From: Bacilli bacterium
GTDB lineage: Bacteria; Bacillota_I; Bacilli_A; Haloplasmatales; Haloplasmataceae
Direction: 5' to 3'
DNA: 57,551 bases
NCBI GenBank assembly: GCA_012516175.1
Contig: JAAYWZ010000044.1
Location: 1-57,551 of the forward strand
Below the pieces are notes generated by a model. The model saw only the letters and a list, made by a program, of their open reading frames with translations. It made no database searches and had not been told where the DNA came from. Below are positions 27,733 to 36,244 of this stretch, piece by piece. The position numbers and the translations under genes are program-made. How positions within the stretch are numbered: position 1 is the stretch's first letter; each line of letters opens with the position of its first letter.

Positions 27733-27778
27733 ACCTTTAGGAGTCAATCACAGTATCACTGTGATTGACTCAAGGTTA
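27733..27778 (+). other. Long intercistronic hairpin without U-run
   Basis: GAGTCAATCACAGT (27742-27755) pairs perfectly with its complement at 27759-27772; flanking AACCTT and AAGGTT (27733-27738, 27773-27778) extend the stem. No T-run follows, so it probably protects or partly terminates the upstream message rather than ending the operon. Confidence 0.7.
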
Positions 27779-27797
27779 ATGTTAAGTGGAGGGCACT

Positions 27798-30700
27798 ATG
27801 AAGATAAATTTAGCTGGCGAATGGCTATATGAGTTGGATTATACAGATCAAGGTCTAGAAGAAAAATGGTATAAAAAACAGTTGCCCAATACAGGTTTCA
27901 AGCTTCCTGGAACCACAGCGACTAATTTTGTTGGCGAGAAATTAGATATGGAACTCAATTATGAACGAGAAACGCTTAGACATCTCCGTCAACACTATCG
28001 CTATGTTGGAGCAAGTTGGTATCAACGGAAGTTTTTTGTGCCTGAAGGGTCAGATAAAGTTTATAAATTATTCCTTGAACGGGTAATGTTTGAATCGCGT
28101 GTGTATTTAAACGGACAAGAAGTAGGAAAACAAGATAGTTTATCCACTCCCCACGTTTACGACATTACTAACTATGTAATACCTGGTCAAGAAAATGAAA
28201 TTACGATTAGAATTGATAACCGTGATGTTGAAAAACTAGGACCATATCCTTCAGCATATACTGATGAAACTCAAACAATCTGGAATGGTATTGTTGGGAG
28301 AATTGAGATCTTAGTCCTAAACAGTATCTATGTTGATCAAATTCGAGTTTATCCAAATATACATGAAAGTAATATTAAAGGTAAATTTGTCTTAAATAAT
28401 CCATTACATAAACATGTTACTGTAACAATGAATATCAAGGTACGTTATCAAGATAAAGTGTTTAATACTTTAACATTAACTAAATATCTTGAACGTGAAC
28501 AAGAACAAGTTGAGTTCATTTATGAAATTGAAGAACTCCATCTTTGGGATGAGTTTAATCCTAACCTTTATGATCTTGAGATTGAGTTACTCGGTTTTGA
28601 TGTAGTAAAACAACGCTTTGGTATGCGAGAGTTTACTACTAAAGGTACCAAATTTACGATAAATGGGAATACAACCTTCTTACGTGGTACACTCGAATGC
28701 TGTATCTTTCCCTTAACAGCTCATCCAAGTATGGATAGAGCAGAATGGGAACGCATTTTTGGTGTAGTAAAAGAATACGGTTTAAACCATGTTCGCTTCC
28801 ATTCTTGGTGTCCACCAGAAATTGCCTTTACAGTTGCCGATGAAATGGGACTCTACTTGAATATTGAAGGACCAGTTTGGATGGATAACTGGAATAAGAC
28901 CTTAGTTGGTCAATATCCTGAACATTATGAGTATCTACCAGCTGAGTCATTAAGAATCGTTGATACATATGGTAATCATCCAAGTTTCGTAATGTATTCA
29001 TTAGGAAATGAATTACGTGGTAGTTTTGAACTAATGAGTGACATTATTCGTCGCTGTAAAGAACGTGACCGCCGCCATGTGTATACCTTAACTACTAATT
29101 GGGACCGCAAAGTGGATAAAGAAGATGATTATTTTGCAGCACAAACTGTTGATGGTGTACCTGTAAGAGGTCAATATAAATTACATGAAATGGTGACAAC
29201 AACAAAGTTAACCTTTGATGAAGCAGTAGCACAAAGAAGTATTCCTGTTGTAAGTCACGAAGTAGGTCAGTACTCTGTATATCCTGATATCGAAGAAATA
29301 GAAAAATATACCGGGGTACTTAGACCAATTAACTTTGAAAGTATCAAAAAGAACTTAGAAGAACATAACTTAATTAAATATGCAAAAGACTTCACCATAG
29401 GTTCAGGAAAACTAGCTCTCCATCTATACAAAGATGAGATAGAAGCAGCCATAAGAACTAGAGGTCTTGGGGGTATACAATTACTTGACTTACATGACTT
29501 CCCTGGTCAATCTACCGCTACTGTTGGTATCTTGAATTGTTTCTGGGAATCTAAAGGTATTACCACCAGTGCTTATTTCCGCAAGTTTTGTAATTCGGTA
29601 GTACCACTTGCTTTAATGGACAAAAGAATATATTCAAATACAGAAACACTAAGTGTGGGAGTTCAAATAGCCAATTACTATATAGATGCTTTAACCAATG
29701 TTGAAGTGCTTTATGAAGTATTAGATAAGCAAGATGTCTTATTTGCAGGTAATATAGGTAAAGTTGATGTAGCACAAGGTGATGTAACAACAGTTGGAGC
29801 ATTTACGCTTGACTTAACAAAGGTAACTGAAGCAAAAGAATTAACATTAAGACTAATCTTAAAGGATACTCCTTACCAAAACGAATGGCATATCTGGGTG
29901 TACCCTGATGAAATAGTAGAATTAGATGCTGATGTTTTACACAAAGAAAAGTTCGATGATGAAGTTATTAAAGCTTTAGAACAAGGCAAGAAAGTCTTGT
30001 TAACACCAAATGAACAAGAAGTATCTCGAACAACTTATGGTAAATTCTTCCCAGTTTTCTGGAGCCCAATTCATTTCATCAGTAAAGACCCTTGCGGTGT
30101 TATTGCGAATGAGCATGTCATCTTTAATGGTTTCCCTACTGATCGCTATATCAATTATCAATGGAAAGAATTAGTAGAGAAATCTTACTCGATTAACATC
30201 GATGATCTACCGCTAGATTTTGAACCAATCGTTCAGGTAATTCCTAACTTCTATAATAATGCGAAGTTAACCAATCTCTTTGAATGTAGAGTTGGTAATG
30301 GGAAACTGCTAGTTACTTCGCTTGACTTAGAAACAGATATTGATAAACGGTTAGCAGCAAGAGCCTTACGAAATAGCATCTATCGTTATTTAAATAGCGA
30401 TGCGTTTAATCCATCACAAAGTTTGGATCTAGCATATTTAAGGAAAATCTTCACACCAAAACCACCATATGAACAAGATTTGGTCGATGTTGCCCAATAC
30501 AGGAAGGCCTTTGCCTCAAGCGAGGCCCCAGGTCATCCAGCAAGTTATGGTAATGATAACAATCTAAATACAGCTTGGTGCGCAAACGACTACAACAATG
30601 GACATCATTGGACTGTTGATTTAGGTCAAGTATTAGATATTGTGGGCACAAAAATAACCTTTAATGAAGCTGCTAACTACTTATACGCTATCCACACTTC

Positions 30701-30878
30701 AGTAGATAACGTTGAGTATAAGTTAGTAGTAAATCAAACTGGACAAATTAGCACAGAACAAGAGCGGTTTGATGAATTTACTGACAAAGCTAGATTTGTA
30801 CGCATCGTCTATAATGGATTGCCGGAAAATGTGAAAGCTAGTCATAAAGAAGTTAAAGTGTTTGTCAAGAAAAAGTAA
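27798..30878 (+). CDS. Glycoside hydrolase family 2 with C-terminal CBM32/discoidin domain
   Basis: 1026 aa, cytoplasmic (no signal peptide). GH2 sugar-binding, Ig-like and TIM-barrel domains, with predicted acid/base Glu405 in LGNELRG and nucleophile Glu488 in VSHEVGQY. From about residue 895 there is an F5/8 type C (CBM32-like) domain: NNLNTAWCAND, HHWTVDLGQ and ARFVRIVYNG. CBM32 domains often bind galactose-type sugars. Paralogue of the GH2 at 18158. ATG 27798 follows GTGGAGGG; the GTG at 27786 overlaps the ribosome site. Cotranscribed with the DUF5107-TPR gene; ends at a terminator. A non-secreted CBM is somewhat odd. Confidence 0.88.
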   Translation: MKINLAGEWLYELDYTDQGLEEKWYKKQLPNTGFKLPGTTATNFVGEKLDMELNYERETLRHLRQHYRYVGASWYQRKFFVPEGSDKVYKLFLERVMFESRVYLNGQEVGKQDSLSTPHVYDITNYVIPGQENEITIRIDNRDVEKLGPYPSAYTDETQTIWNGIVGRIEILVLNSIYVDQIRVYPNIHESNIKGKFVLNNPLHKHVTVTMNIKVRYQDKVFNTLTLTKYLEREQEQVEFIYEIEELHLWDEFNPNLYDLEIELLGFDVVKQRFGMREFTTKGTKFTINGNTTFLRGTLECCIFPLTAHPSMDRAEWERIFGVVKEYGLNHVRFHSWCPPEIAFTVADEMGLYLNIEGPVWMDNWNKTLVGQYPEHYEYLPAESLRIVDTYGNHPSFVMYSLGNELRGSFELMSDIIRRCKERDRRHVYTLTTNWDRKVDKEDDYFAAQTVDGVPVRGQYKLHEMVTTTKLTFDEAVAQRSIPVVSHEVGQYSVYPDIEEIEKYTGVLRPINFESIKKNLEEHNLIKYAKDFTIGSGKLALHLYKDEIEAAIRTRGLGGIQLLDLHDFPGQSTATVGILNCFWESKGITTSAYFRKFCNSVVPLALMDKRIYSNTETLSVGVQIANYYIDALTNVEVLYEVLDKQDVLFAGNIGKVDVAQGDVTTVGAFTLDLTKVTEAKELTLRLILKDTPYQNEWHIWVYPDEIVELDADVLHKEKFDDEVIKALEQGKKVLLTPNEQEVSRTTYGKFFPVFWSPIHFISKDPCGVIANEHVIFNGFPTDRYINYQWKELVEKSYSINIDDLPLDFEPIVQVIPNFYNNAKLTNLFECRVGNGKLLVTSLDLETDIDKRLAARALRNSIYRYLNSDAFNPSQSLDLAYLRKIFTPKPPYEQDLVDVAQYRKAFASSEAPGHPASYGNDNNLNTAWCANDYNNGHHWTVDLGQVLDIVGTKITFNEAANYLYAIHTSVDNVEYKLVVNQTGQISTEQERFDEFTDKARFVRIVYNGLPENVKASHKEVKVFVKKK

Positions 30879-30890
30879 CACCTCTAACTT

Positions 30891-30920
30891 AATAATATCC
30901 GATTAAAATCGGATATTATT
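30891..30920 (+). terminator. Terminator after the GH2-CBM32 gene
   Basis: AATAATATCCGATT (30891-30904) pairs with AATCGGATATTATT (30907-30920). The T-content is moderate, so it may be leaky. Confidence 0.7.
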
Positions 30921-30930
30921 ATTCAAATTC

Positions 30931-30945
30931 ATGAAAGCGTTTCCA
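30931..30945 (+). promoter_or_regulatory. Perfect cre-type operator before the GH59 gene
   Basis: ATGAAAGCGTTTCCA fits every fixed position of WTGNAANCGNWNNCW. I see no convincing -35/-10 pair beside it, so it may act as a roadblock in read-through or leader RNA-coding DNA. Confidence 0.65.
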
Positions 30946-30973
30946 ACCTCGTAAAGAAAGGATTTGGATTAGG

Positions 30974-33034
30974 ATGAAAAAACTACTAATACTTAGCTTA
31001 TTCATCTTATTAGTAATATTAATTGGTTGTGAACAAGAGAATTTCACTACTACCAAACCAATAGCTTCATCAGAAAACACAACCACCACAACTACTACAC
31101 AGGGCAACCAAACAACAACCACAGGACAAATAATTCTGCCTGACACGATAATCGAAATTGATGGTAATGATACAGGCGCGGAATTTGCTGGGTATGGGAT
31201 TGTTGCGACAGGTACGGATGCATTGCTTGTTGATTATGATGATGAAACAAGAAGACAAATTCTTGAATATCTCTTTAAAGATAATTATGGTCCTGAACTT
31301 AAACTTCTTAAAGTGGAAATTGGTGGTGGCAGCAACAACACCAACACATCAGTAGCTAGTCATATGCCAACACGTGATAGCGAGAACTATTATGCGGGAT
31401 ATGGCTGGAAACTTTTAAAAGAAGTACATGAGATTAATCCGGATGTTAAGTTAATGGGTTTACATTGGTCATTACCAAGTTGGGTGCAAACACCTAGTGA
31501 CGAAGCCTATTACATTTATAAATGGGTTGACGGTATGAAACGTGTTCATGGCATCGATATTGATTATATCGGTGGCCAACGTAATGAAGAAGAACCTATG
31601 AATCGCTACTACACCATCGAGTTAAGGCGTTTACTAGATGAGAATGGTTATGAACATGTCAAAATCGTTGGTGGTGAAGCAGTTTATAATAAGTGGTCAG
31701 TTGCAGAGCAAATGTTTAAATTTCCCGATTATAATGTGGCTATCGATGTTATCGGTGCTCATTATGTCGCTCCTCATTATCCAAATCCTGTTTATTACAG
31801 TTTAGGTAAACCCATCTGGGAATCAGAAGCAGGTGGTTGGAACAGTGAATATAACACCTATGGTAATTTCCGAAAGTTCCTCATTAATTACGTAAATGGT
31901 GGTATGAGTGGTTTACAAACATGGGGATTATCAGCAAGTGTTTATGAAAATAGTTGGTGGCATATGATTGGCATAATAACCGCCAAGAATCCTTGGAATG
32001 GTAATTGGACTTATTATAATCAAAACTGGGCTATCGCTCATATCAATCAATTTGGTGATTTTGGTTGGAACTTTATGAAAAATGCGAGTGGTAAAACGAC
32101 ATCCCAAAAGAGTTATTATGCGACCATTAAGGCTCCTGATAATAGCGATTATTCAATCCTTATTGAAACTTTTGAAGCGAAAGCGAATGAAGAAATTCTC
32201 ATTAAAGTTAATGATAATATGCCAAAAGATAAAAAGGTTTATGTATGGTCAACAGATATCACTGGTCAAGCAGGCATCTTTGTAGAAGAAGCAGAAATTA
32301 CTCCTACTAATGGCGAATATCGCTATATATTAAAACCCAATCGAATGTATAGTTTTACCACCACTACTGGTCATAGTAAAAAAGGTCTAGATGTTGAAAT
32401 AAAGCCTGATTTGTTCTGGTCACCAAATTACACTGAAGATTTTGAATCATATGATATTGGCCACAGACCAAAATACTTCATTGATATTGAGGGTGCTTTT
32501 GAAGTAGCACCAGCCGGTGGTGGAAGGGAAGGTAAAGTACTCCGTCAAGTCGCAATAGGCGATCCGATTAGATGGTATGGGGCTTTCACAGATCCTTATC
32601 CATACACATTATTTGGTGAACCCAATTGGACCAACCTTAAAGCCAGTATCGATGTCCTTTTTGAAACAGAAGGTTATGTCGATTTAGCGATTCGTGCCAG
32701 CGAAGCAGCTATGAAGGAAAAACTTAGTCGGAAAGGTTATTATGTTAGGCTCCATAGTAGTGGTAAATGGGAAATATTGAAATACACCCTAAACCAACAA
32801 TCAAAAATGAATATGCGTACAGTTTTAGCCAGTGGTACGATTAACAAAATACCCTTAAATGAATGGAACACAATTTCGATTGCTGGCAAGGGTGGCAATA
32901 TTACTGCCTTCTTAAACGGGGTTGAACTTGCCACTGTTACAGATTATTCATATATGTCAGGAAATATCTTCTTGGCAACAAGTGGTTATAAGTATTTTCA
33001 ATTCGATAACTTAATTGTTGAACCATATAACTGA
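30974..33034 (+). CDS. GH59 galactosylceramidase-family surface lipoprotein
   Basis: 686 aa lipoprotein: signal peptide ending in the lipobox LIGC (Cys19), then a Thr-rich linker (about 35-52). The mature part follows animal galactocerebrosidase from barrel to lectin-like end: FAGYGIV, ILEYLFKDNYG, LLKVEIGGG, PTRDSENYYAGYGWKLLKE, DIDYIGGQRNE, DVIGAHY. By that alignment from memory the acid/base is Glu205 (after Asn204) and the nucleophile Glu285 (WESEAG). The C-terminal ~200 residues match the GALC lectin domain (RQVAIGDPIRW, NWTNLKASIDV, FQFDNLIVEP). The family releases beta-galactose from galactosylceramide; this bacterial enzyme's substrate is unknown. ATG behind AAAGGAT. Followed by an SGNH hydrolase 16 bases on. 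Confidence 0.85.
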   Translation: MKKLLILSLFILLVILIGCEQENFTTTKPIASSENTTTTTTTQGNQTTTTGQIILPDTIIEIDGNDTGAEFAGYGIVATGTDALLVDYDDETRRQILEYLFKDNYGPELKLLKVEIGGGSNNTNTSVASHMPTRDSENYYAGYGWKLLKEVHEINPDVKLMGLHWSLPSWVQTPSDEAYYIYKWVDGMKRVHGIDIDYIGGQRNEEEPMNRYYTIELRRLLDENGYEHVKIVGGEAVYNKWSVAEQMFKFPDYNVAIDVIGAHYVAPHYPNPVYYSLGKPIWESEAGGWNSEYNTYGNFRKFLINYVNGGMSGLQTWGLSASVYENSWWHMIGIITAKNPWNGNWTYYNQNWAIAHINQFGDFGWNFMKNASGKTTSQKSYYATIKAPDNSDYSILIETFEAKANEEILIKVNDNMPKDKKVYVWSTDITGQAGIFVEEAEITPTNGEYRYILKPNRMYSFTTTTGHSKKGLDVEIKPDLFWSPNYTEDFESYDIGHRPKYFIDIEGAFEVAPAGGGREGKVLRQVAIGDPIRWYGAFTDPYPYTLFGEPNWTNLKASIDVLFETEGYVDLAIRASEAAMKEKLSRKGYYVRLHSSGKWEILKYTLNQQSKMNMRTVLASGTINKIPLNEWNTISIAGKGGNITAFLNGVELATVTDYSYMSGNIFLATSGYKYFQFDNLIVEPYN

Positions 33035-33050
33035 TTAAGGAAGTATTGTT

Positions 33051-33704
33051 ATGATTGCAGATAGACACACATATTTAAGATCATTAGTTACAGAGTTAGG
33101 TAAGACTTGGCCACATAATCGCTTTATTAATATCGTTTTTCATGGTCATAGTGTACCTGCTGGCTATTTCCTCACTCCATATGTGAATACATATGGTTCT
33201 TACCCTTATCTTTTACACAGAAAACTAAAGGAACGCTTCCCCTTCGCGATTATTAATTCTATCGTCACCGCGATTGGGGGAGAAAATAGTGTACAAGGTG
33301 TCAAGCGTTTTGAAACAGAAGTTTTATGCCATAAACCAGATTTACTAACGATTGATTATGGCTTAAATGATCGATATGTTGATATCACAGCTTGTTTAAA
33401 TGCTTGGCAAGTTATGATTGAAAAAGCTCTAGAAAGAAACATTCCAGTAATTCTTTTAACCCCCACTTTAGATCATTCATATTATAAGCAAGATGAAAAC
33501 TGGGAGTTATTGAAGAAGCATGCTGAGCAAATCAGAAAGCTCGCGGAAAAGTACAATGTTGGATTAGTTGATAGTTTTCAAACCTTCATTAATTACATCA
33601 ATGAGGGTGGGGCATTAGAAGATTTACTATCGCAAAGCAATCATCCTAATGAAAAAGGTCATGCGTTAGTTGCCCAAGAATTGGCACGCTATTTCCCAAT
33701 TTAG
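33051..33704 (+). CDS. SGNH/GDSL-type hydrolase
   Basis: 217 aa, no signal peptide. Block I is read as FHGHSVPAG, with His in place of the usual Asp of GDS but the Ser kept. Block III is YGLNDRY with the oxyanion Asn, and block V is SNHPNEKGH supplying His. The family contains esterases that deacylate sugars, among others, so removal of acetyl groups from imported oligosaccharides is a reasonable but unproven role. ATG follows AAGGAAG; cotranscribed with the GH59 gene. No terminator was seen before the next promoter. Confidence 0.8.
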   Translation: MIADRHTYLRSLVTELGKTWPHNRFINIVFHGHSVPAGYFLTPYVNTYGSYPYLLHRKLKERFPFAIINSIVTAIGGENSVQGVKRFETEVLCHKPDLLTIDYGLNDRYVDITACLNAWQVMIEKALERNIPVILLTPTLDHSYYKQDENWELLKKHAEQIRKLAEKYNVGLVDSFQTFINYINEGGALEDLLSQSNHPNEKGHALVAQELARYFPI

Positions 33705-33729
33705 TACCTGCCAATTTCATGTAAATTAT

Positions 33730-33767
33730 CATATTTAATGAAATATGTATCATTACTATGGTATAAT
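33730..33767 (+). promoter_or_regulatory. Promoter with palindrome before the GH2-transport operon
   Basis: An extended -10 (TGG then TATAAT at 33762-33767) is preceded by the palindrome CATATTT-AATG-AAATATG (33730-33747), which overlaps the expected -35 region and could be an operator. No good -35 hexamer is visible. Confidence 0.5.
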
Positions 33768-33806
33768 CTACAAGCCTTAATTTAGACATATAAGGAAGTG
33801 ATGTCG

Positions 33807-35720
33807 ATGAAACGTTGGAAATATTTAACAGTGGAATATCCAAAAGAACCCATGGAAACCCATACAAAGAACATTGATGGAATTAATGTCTTATTCCAAT
33901 ATGATAAAGTTGTACCAAGTTTTGATACATATAAATTTAATGAACCTACCCGCAAGTATCTAAGTCTTGATGGTGAATGGAAATTTAATTTTGATTTAGA
34001 GAATCGCGGTCTTGAAGGAAAGTATTATGCAGTTGATTTTGATGACTCAACCTGGCAAAGTGTTATGGTACCACATTGTATCGATACAATGGAAAAACAT
34101 TACTTCCAAAGTTTTTCTCAAGCAGATTATGGTAAAGGACCTGGGTTTTTTGATGGATTTGCATGGTATCGTAAACATATAACATTAAATAACACTTGGA
34201 ACAATAAAGTTATTACCCTAAAATTTCTTGGTGCATATTATAGTGCTTGGATTTTTGTCAATGGTGAATATGTGGCTGTCCATGAAGGTGGTCATACACC
34301 ATTTTCCATCGATATCACGGATTATGTACATGAAGGCGATAATCTAATCGCTGTACGTATCTTACGGGATAAATGGTACGATGACTATTTGGCACAAAAA
34401 CCGCAACCAATAACCCATAGAACTCATATCGTTCATTCCCCTGTTGATTTATGGCCATATGGTGGCTTAACCCGTAATGTTTATCTCGAAGGTACGGAAA
34501 AAGTTTATATAAGTAAAATTTTAGTTAATGCACGTGATAAAAAATTAGAGATAAAAGTGATTGCCACAAATGATACAGAAGAAGAAAGGCACATTAAAGT
34601 AAGCATTAATCCAGGTGAAGGTACTAATGGTATTTTACAGGAACATGAGGTAGTTATTAGACCTAAGTCTGTAAGAGTCATCAGTGATCTTATTGATATA
34701 CCAAATGCGGAATTATGGGAACTAGATAATCCTAGACTATATGAAGCAAGAGCTACTTTAGATAATGGTGATAGTTTAAGTAGTAAGTATGGTATGCGAA
34801 CATTCAGAACCTGTGATACCAAGTTGTTATTAAATGATAAAGCAATCTTTCTTAAAGGATTAAACTGGCATGAAGAAACCTTCGAGAATGGACGAGCCAT
34901 GACGAAAAAGGAATACGATCGGGAACTTAGTTTAATGCAAGAAAGCGGTGCCATTTTTTTAAGAAACTGTGTATATAACAGACATCCTTACGCTTATGAA
35001 TACTGTGATTCTCATGGGTTACTAATGCTTGATGATATTGACCACTTCTGGATTACTTGTGAAATGCAGAAATTCCAACTTGAAGAATATGGCTTAAGTC
35101 GGGCTTTGGCATTAAAGATGGCATGGAACAATATGAACCACCCATCAGTAGTTATGTGGTGTGTCCAAAATGAATGCGACATGTCCAAACCTGATATCTT
35201 TAGAGCTTGGGTTTATGACTTAGTGAATGCGATAAGAAGTATCGATATTCAAAATCGCCCAATTACACAAGCACAACAAAGTATACGGTGGGCTGACCCA
35301 TCCCTAGATATTTGCGATGTCATCGGGGTAAATGAGTACTTAGGCACTCATCATGAAACTGATAAAGAGCATGAACTCGCACTTAGACTAGAAAGACTTC
35401 ATATGCAATATCCTCATAAACCAATTCTCATAACAGAAAATGGGGCTTGGTCGATAAAAGACCATGAAGAAACTGAAAAATGGCACATCGAACGGTTTAA
35501 TGCTCATTATGAGCAAGTACTATCAGTGAGTGAATTCGTGGTTGGTTATGTAATGTGGGTATTTAAAGATTACAAAACCCGTCACCCTTACGCTAGAAAG
35601 AATAATGGTGTTTCTGGTATGGGGATTGTAACATTTGATAAGTTAGAGAAGAAAAAGATTTTTGATGTGTACAAAAACGCTAAAGTACCAGAATACCATC
35701 TACAGAAAGTGCCTAAGTAA
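33807..35720 (+). CDS. Glycoside hydrolase family 2, cytoplasmic
   Basis: 637 aa, compact three-domain GH2 (beta-glucuronidase/beta-galactosidase size): sugar-binding domain with GEWKFNFDL and FAWYRKHI, Ig-like domain, TIM barrel with FLKGLNWHEE. Acid/base Glu456 in VQNE, nucleophile Glu544 in ITENG. No signal peptide. ATG 33807 is preferred over GTG 33798 and ATG 33801, which overlap AAGGAAG. It closely resembles the lipoprotein GH2 at 50342 throughout, so the pair look like inner and outer versions of one activity. First gene of the large transport operon. Confidence 0.88.
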   Translation: MKRWKYLTVEYPKEPMETHTKNIDGINVLFQYDKVVPSFDTYKFNEPTRKYLSLDGEWKFNFDLENRGLEGKYYAVDFDDSTWQSVMVPHCIDTMEKHYFQSFSQADYGKGPGFFDGFAWYRKHITLNNTWNNKVITLKFLGAYYSAWIFVNGEYVAVHEGGHTPFSIDITDYVHEGDNLIAVRILRDKWYDDYLAQKPQPITHRTHIVHSPVDLWPYGGLTRNVYLEGTEKVYISKILVNARDKKLEIKVIATNDTEEERHIKVSINPGEGTNGILQEHEVVIRPKSVRVISDLIDIPNAELWELDNPRLYEARATLDNGDSLSSKYGMRTFRTCDTKLLLNDKAIFLKGLNWHEETFENGRAMTKKEYDRELSLMQESGAIFLRNCVYNRHPYAYEYCDSHGLLMLDDIDHFWITCEMQKFQLEEYGLSRALALKMAWNNMNHPSVVMWCVQNECDMSKPDIFRAWVYDLVNAIRSIDIQNRPITQAQQSIRWADPSLDICDVIGVNEYLGTHHETDKEHELALRLERLHMQYPHKPILITENGAWSIKDHEETEKWHIERFNAHYEQVLSVSEFVVGYVMWVFKDYKTRHPYARKNNGVSGMGIVTFDKLEKKKIFDVYKNAKVPEYHLQKVPK

Positions 35721-35747
35721 ATTTGGTGGTTTAATAAGGAGGATAAA

Positions 35748-36158
35748 ATGGTAATCAAACGCAGTCTTGCCTACTTAGTTGATTTAGTTATATTATCGAT
35801 AGTTTACATAATTCTGTTCTTTTTACCAACATTTAAAACTAGTTTCGTTATCTCGGAAACATCTATGTACCTATTTTATACATTCTATATCGTTAGTTAC
35901 ATTCTGTATTTCTGTTTATTACCCTTTCTCTGGGATGGTTGGACGTTATCTAAACGCTTATTTAAGATCCAAATGATTATACCTAACCGAAAAATTACAA
36001 CATTCCTCATCCTTGTAGTAAAATATTTCATTTTTCGTTTCCTCTTAAATATTGTGACCTTTGGTTTATTCATTATCTTTGAGTGGATATACATTAAAAA
36101 GCATAAAGGGACATCTTTCGTCGATAAGATTCTCAAGACGGAAGTGAAAGTTCTGTAG
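35748..36158 (+). CDS. RDD family membrane protein
   Basis: 136 aa with three or four hydrophobic segments. The N-terminal RSLAYLVDLVIL matches the Arg-Asp signature of the RDD family, and WDGWTLSKRLFKIQMI fits its central conserved loop. Family roles are mostly unknown; some members act in ion transport. ATG behind AAGGAGG, 27 bases after the GH2 gene. Its place inside a sugar-uptake operon suggests an accessory membrane role that I cannot specify. Confidence 0.75.
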   Translation: MVIKRSLAYLVDLVILSIVYIILFFLPTFKTSFVISETSMYLFYTFYIVSYILYFCLLPFLWDGWTLSKRLFKIQMIIPNRKITTFLILVVKYFIFRFLLNIVTFGLFIIFEWIYIKKHKGTSFVDKILKTEVKVL

Positions 36159-36217
36159 TATTTACTCGTACCCTCTAACATCACTACTGGTGATGTTACA
36201 AGGTACTAGTAAATATT
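36157..36217 (+). other. Large intercistronic hairpin
   Basis: Three stacked complementary arms with small internal loops: AGTATTTACT with AGTAAATATT (10 pairs, one wobble), GTACC with GGTAC, TAACATCAC with GTGATGTTA. It starts in the RDD stop codon and has no U-run. A processing or stability element ahead of the solute-binding protein is likely. Confidence 0.65.
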
Positions 36218-36244
36218 GACGGTAAGTTGAAAAGGAGGTATTCC

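Noticed and set aside
30974-33034. GH30 glucosylceramidase assignment
   Set aside because: The segment order and the C-terminal lectin-like region match GH59 GALC more closely from memory; a family HMM search would settle it.
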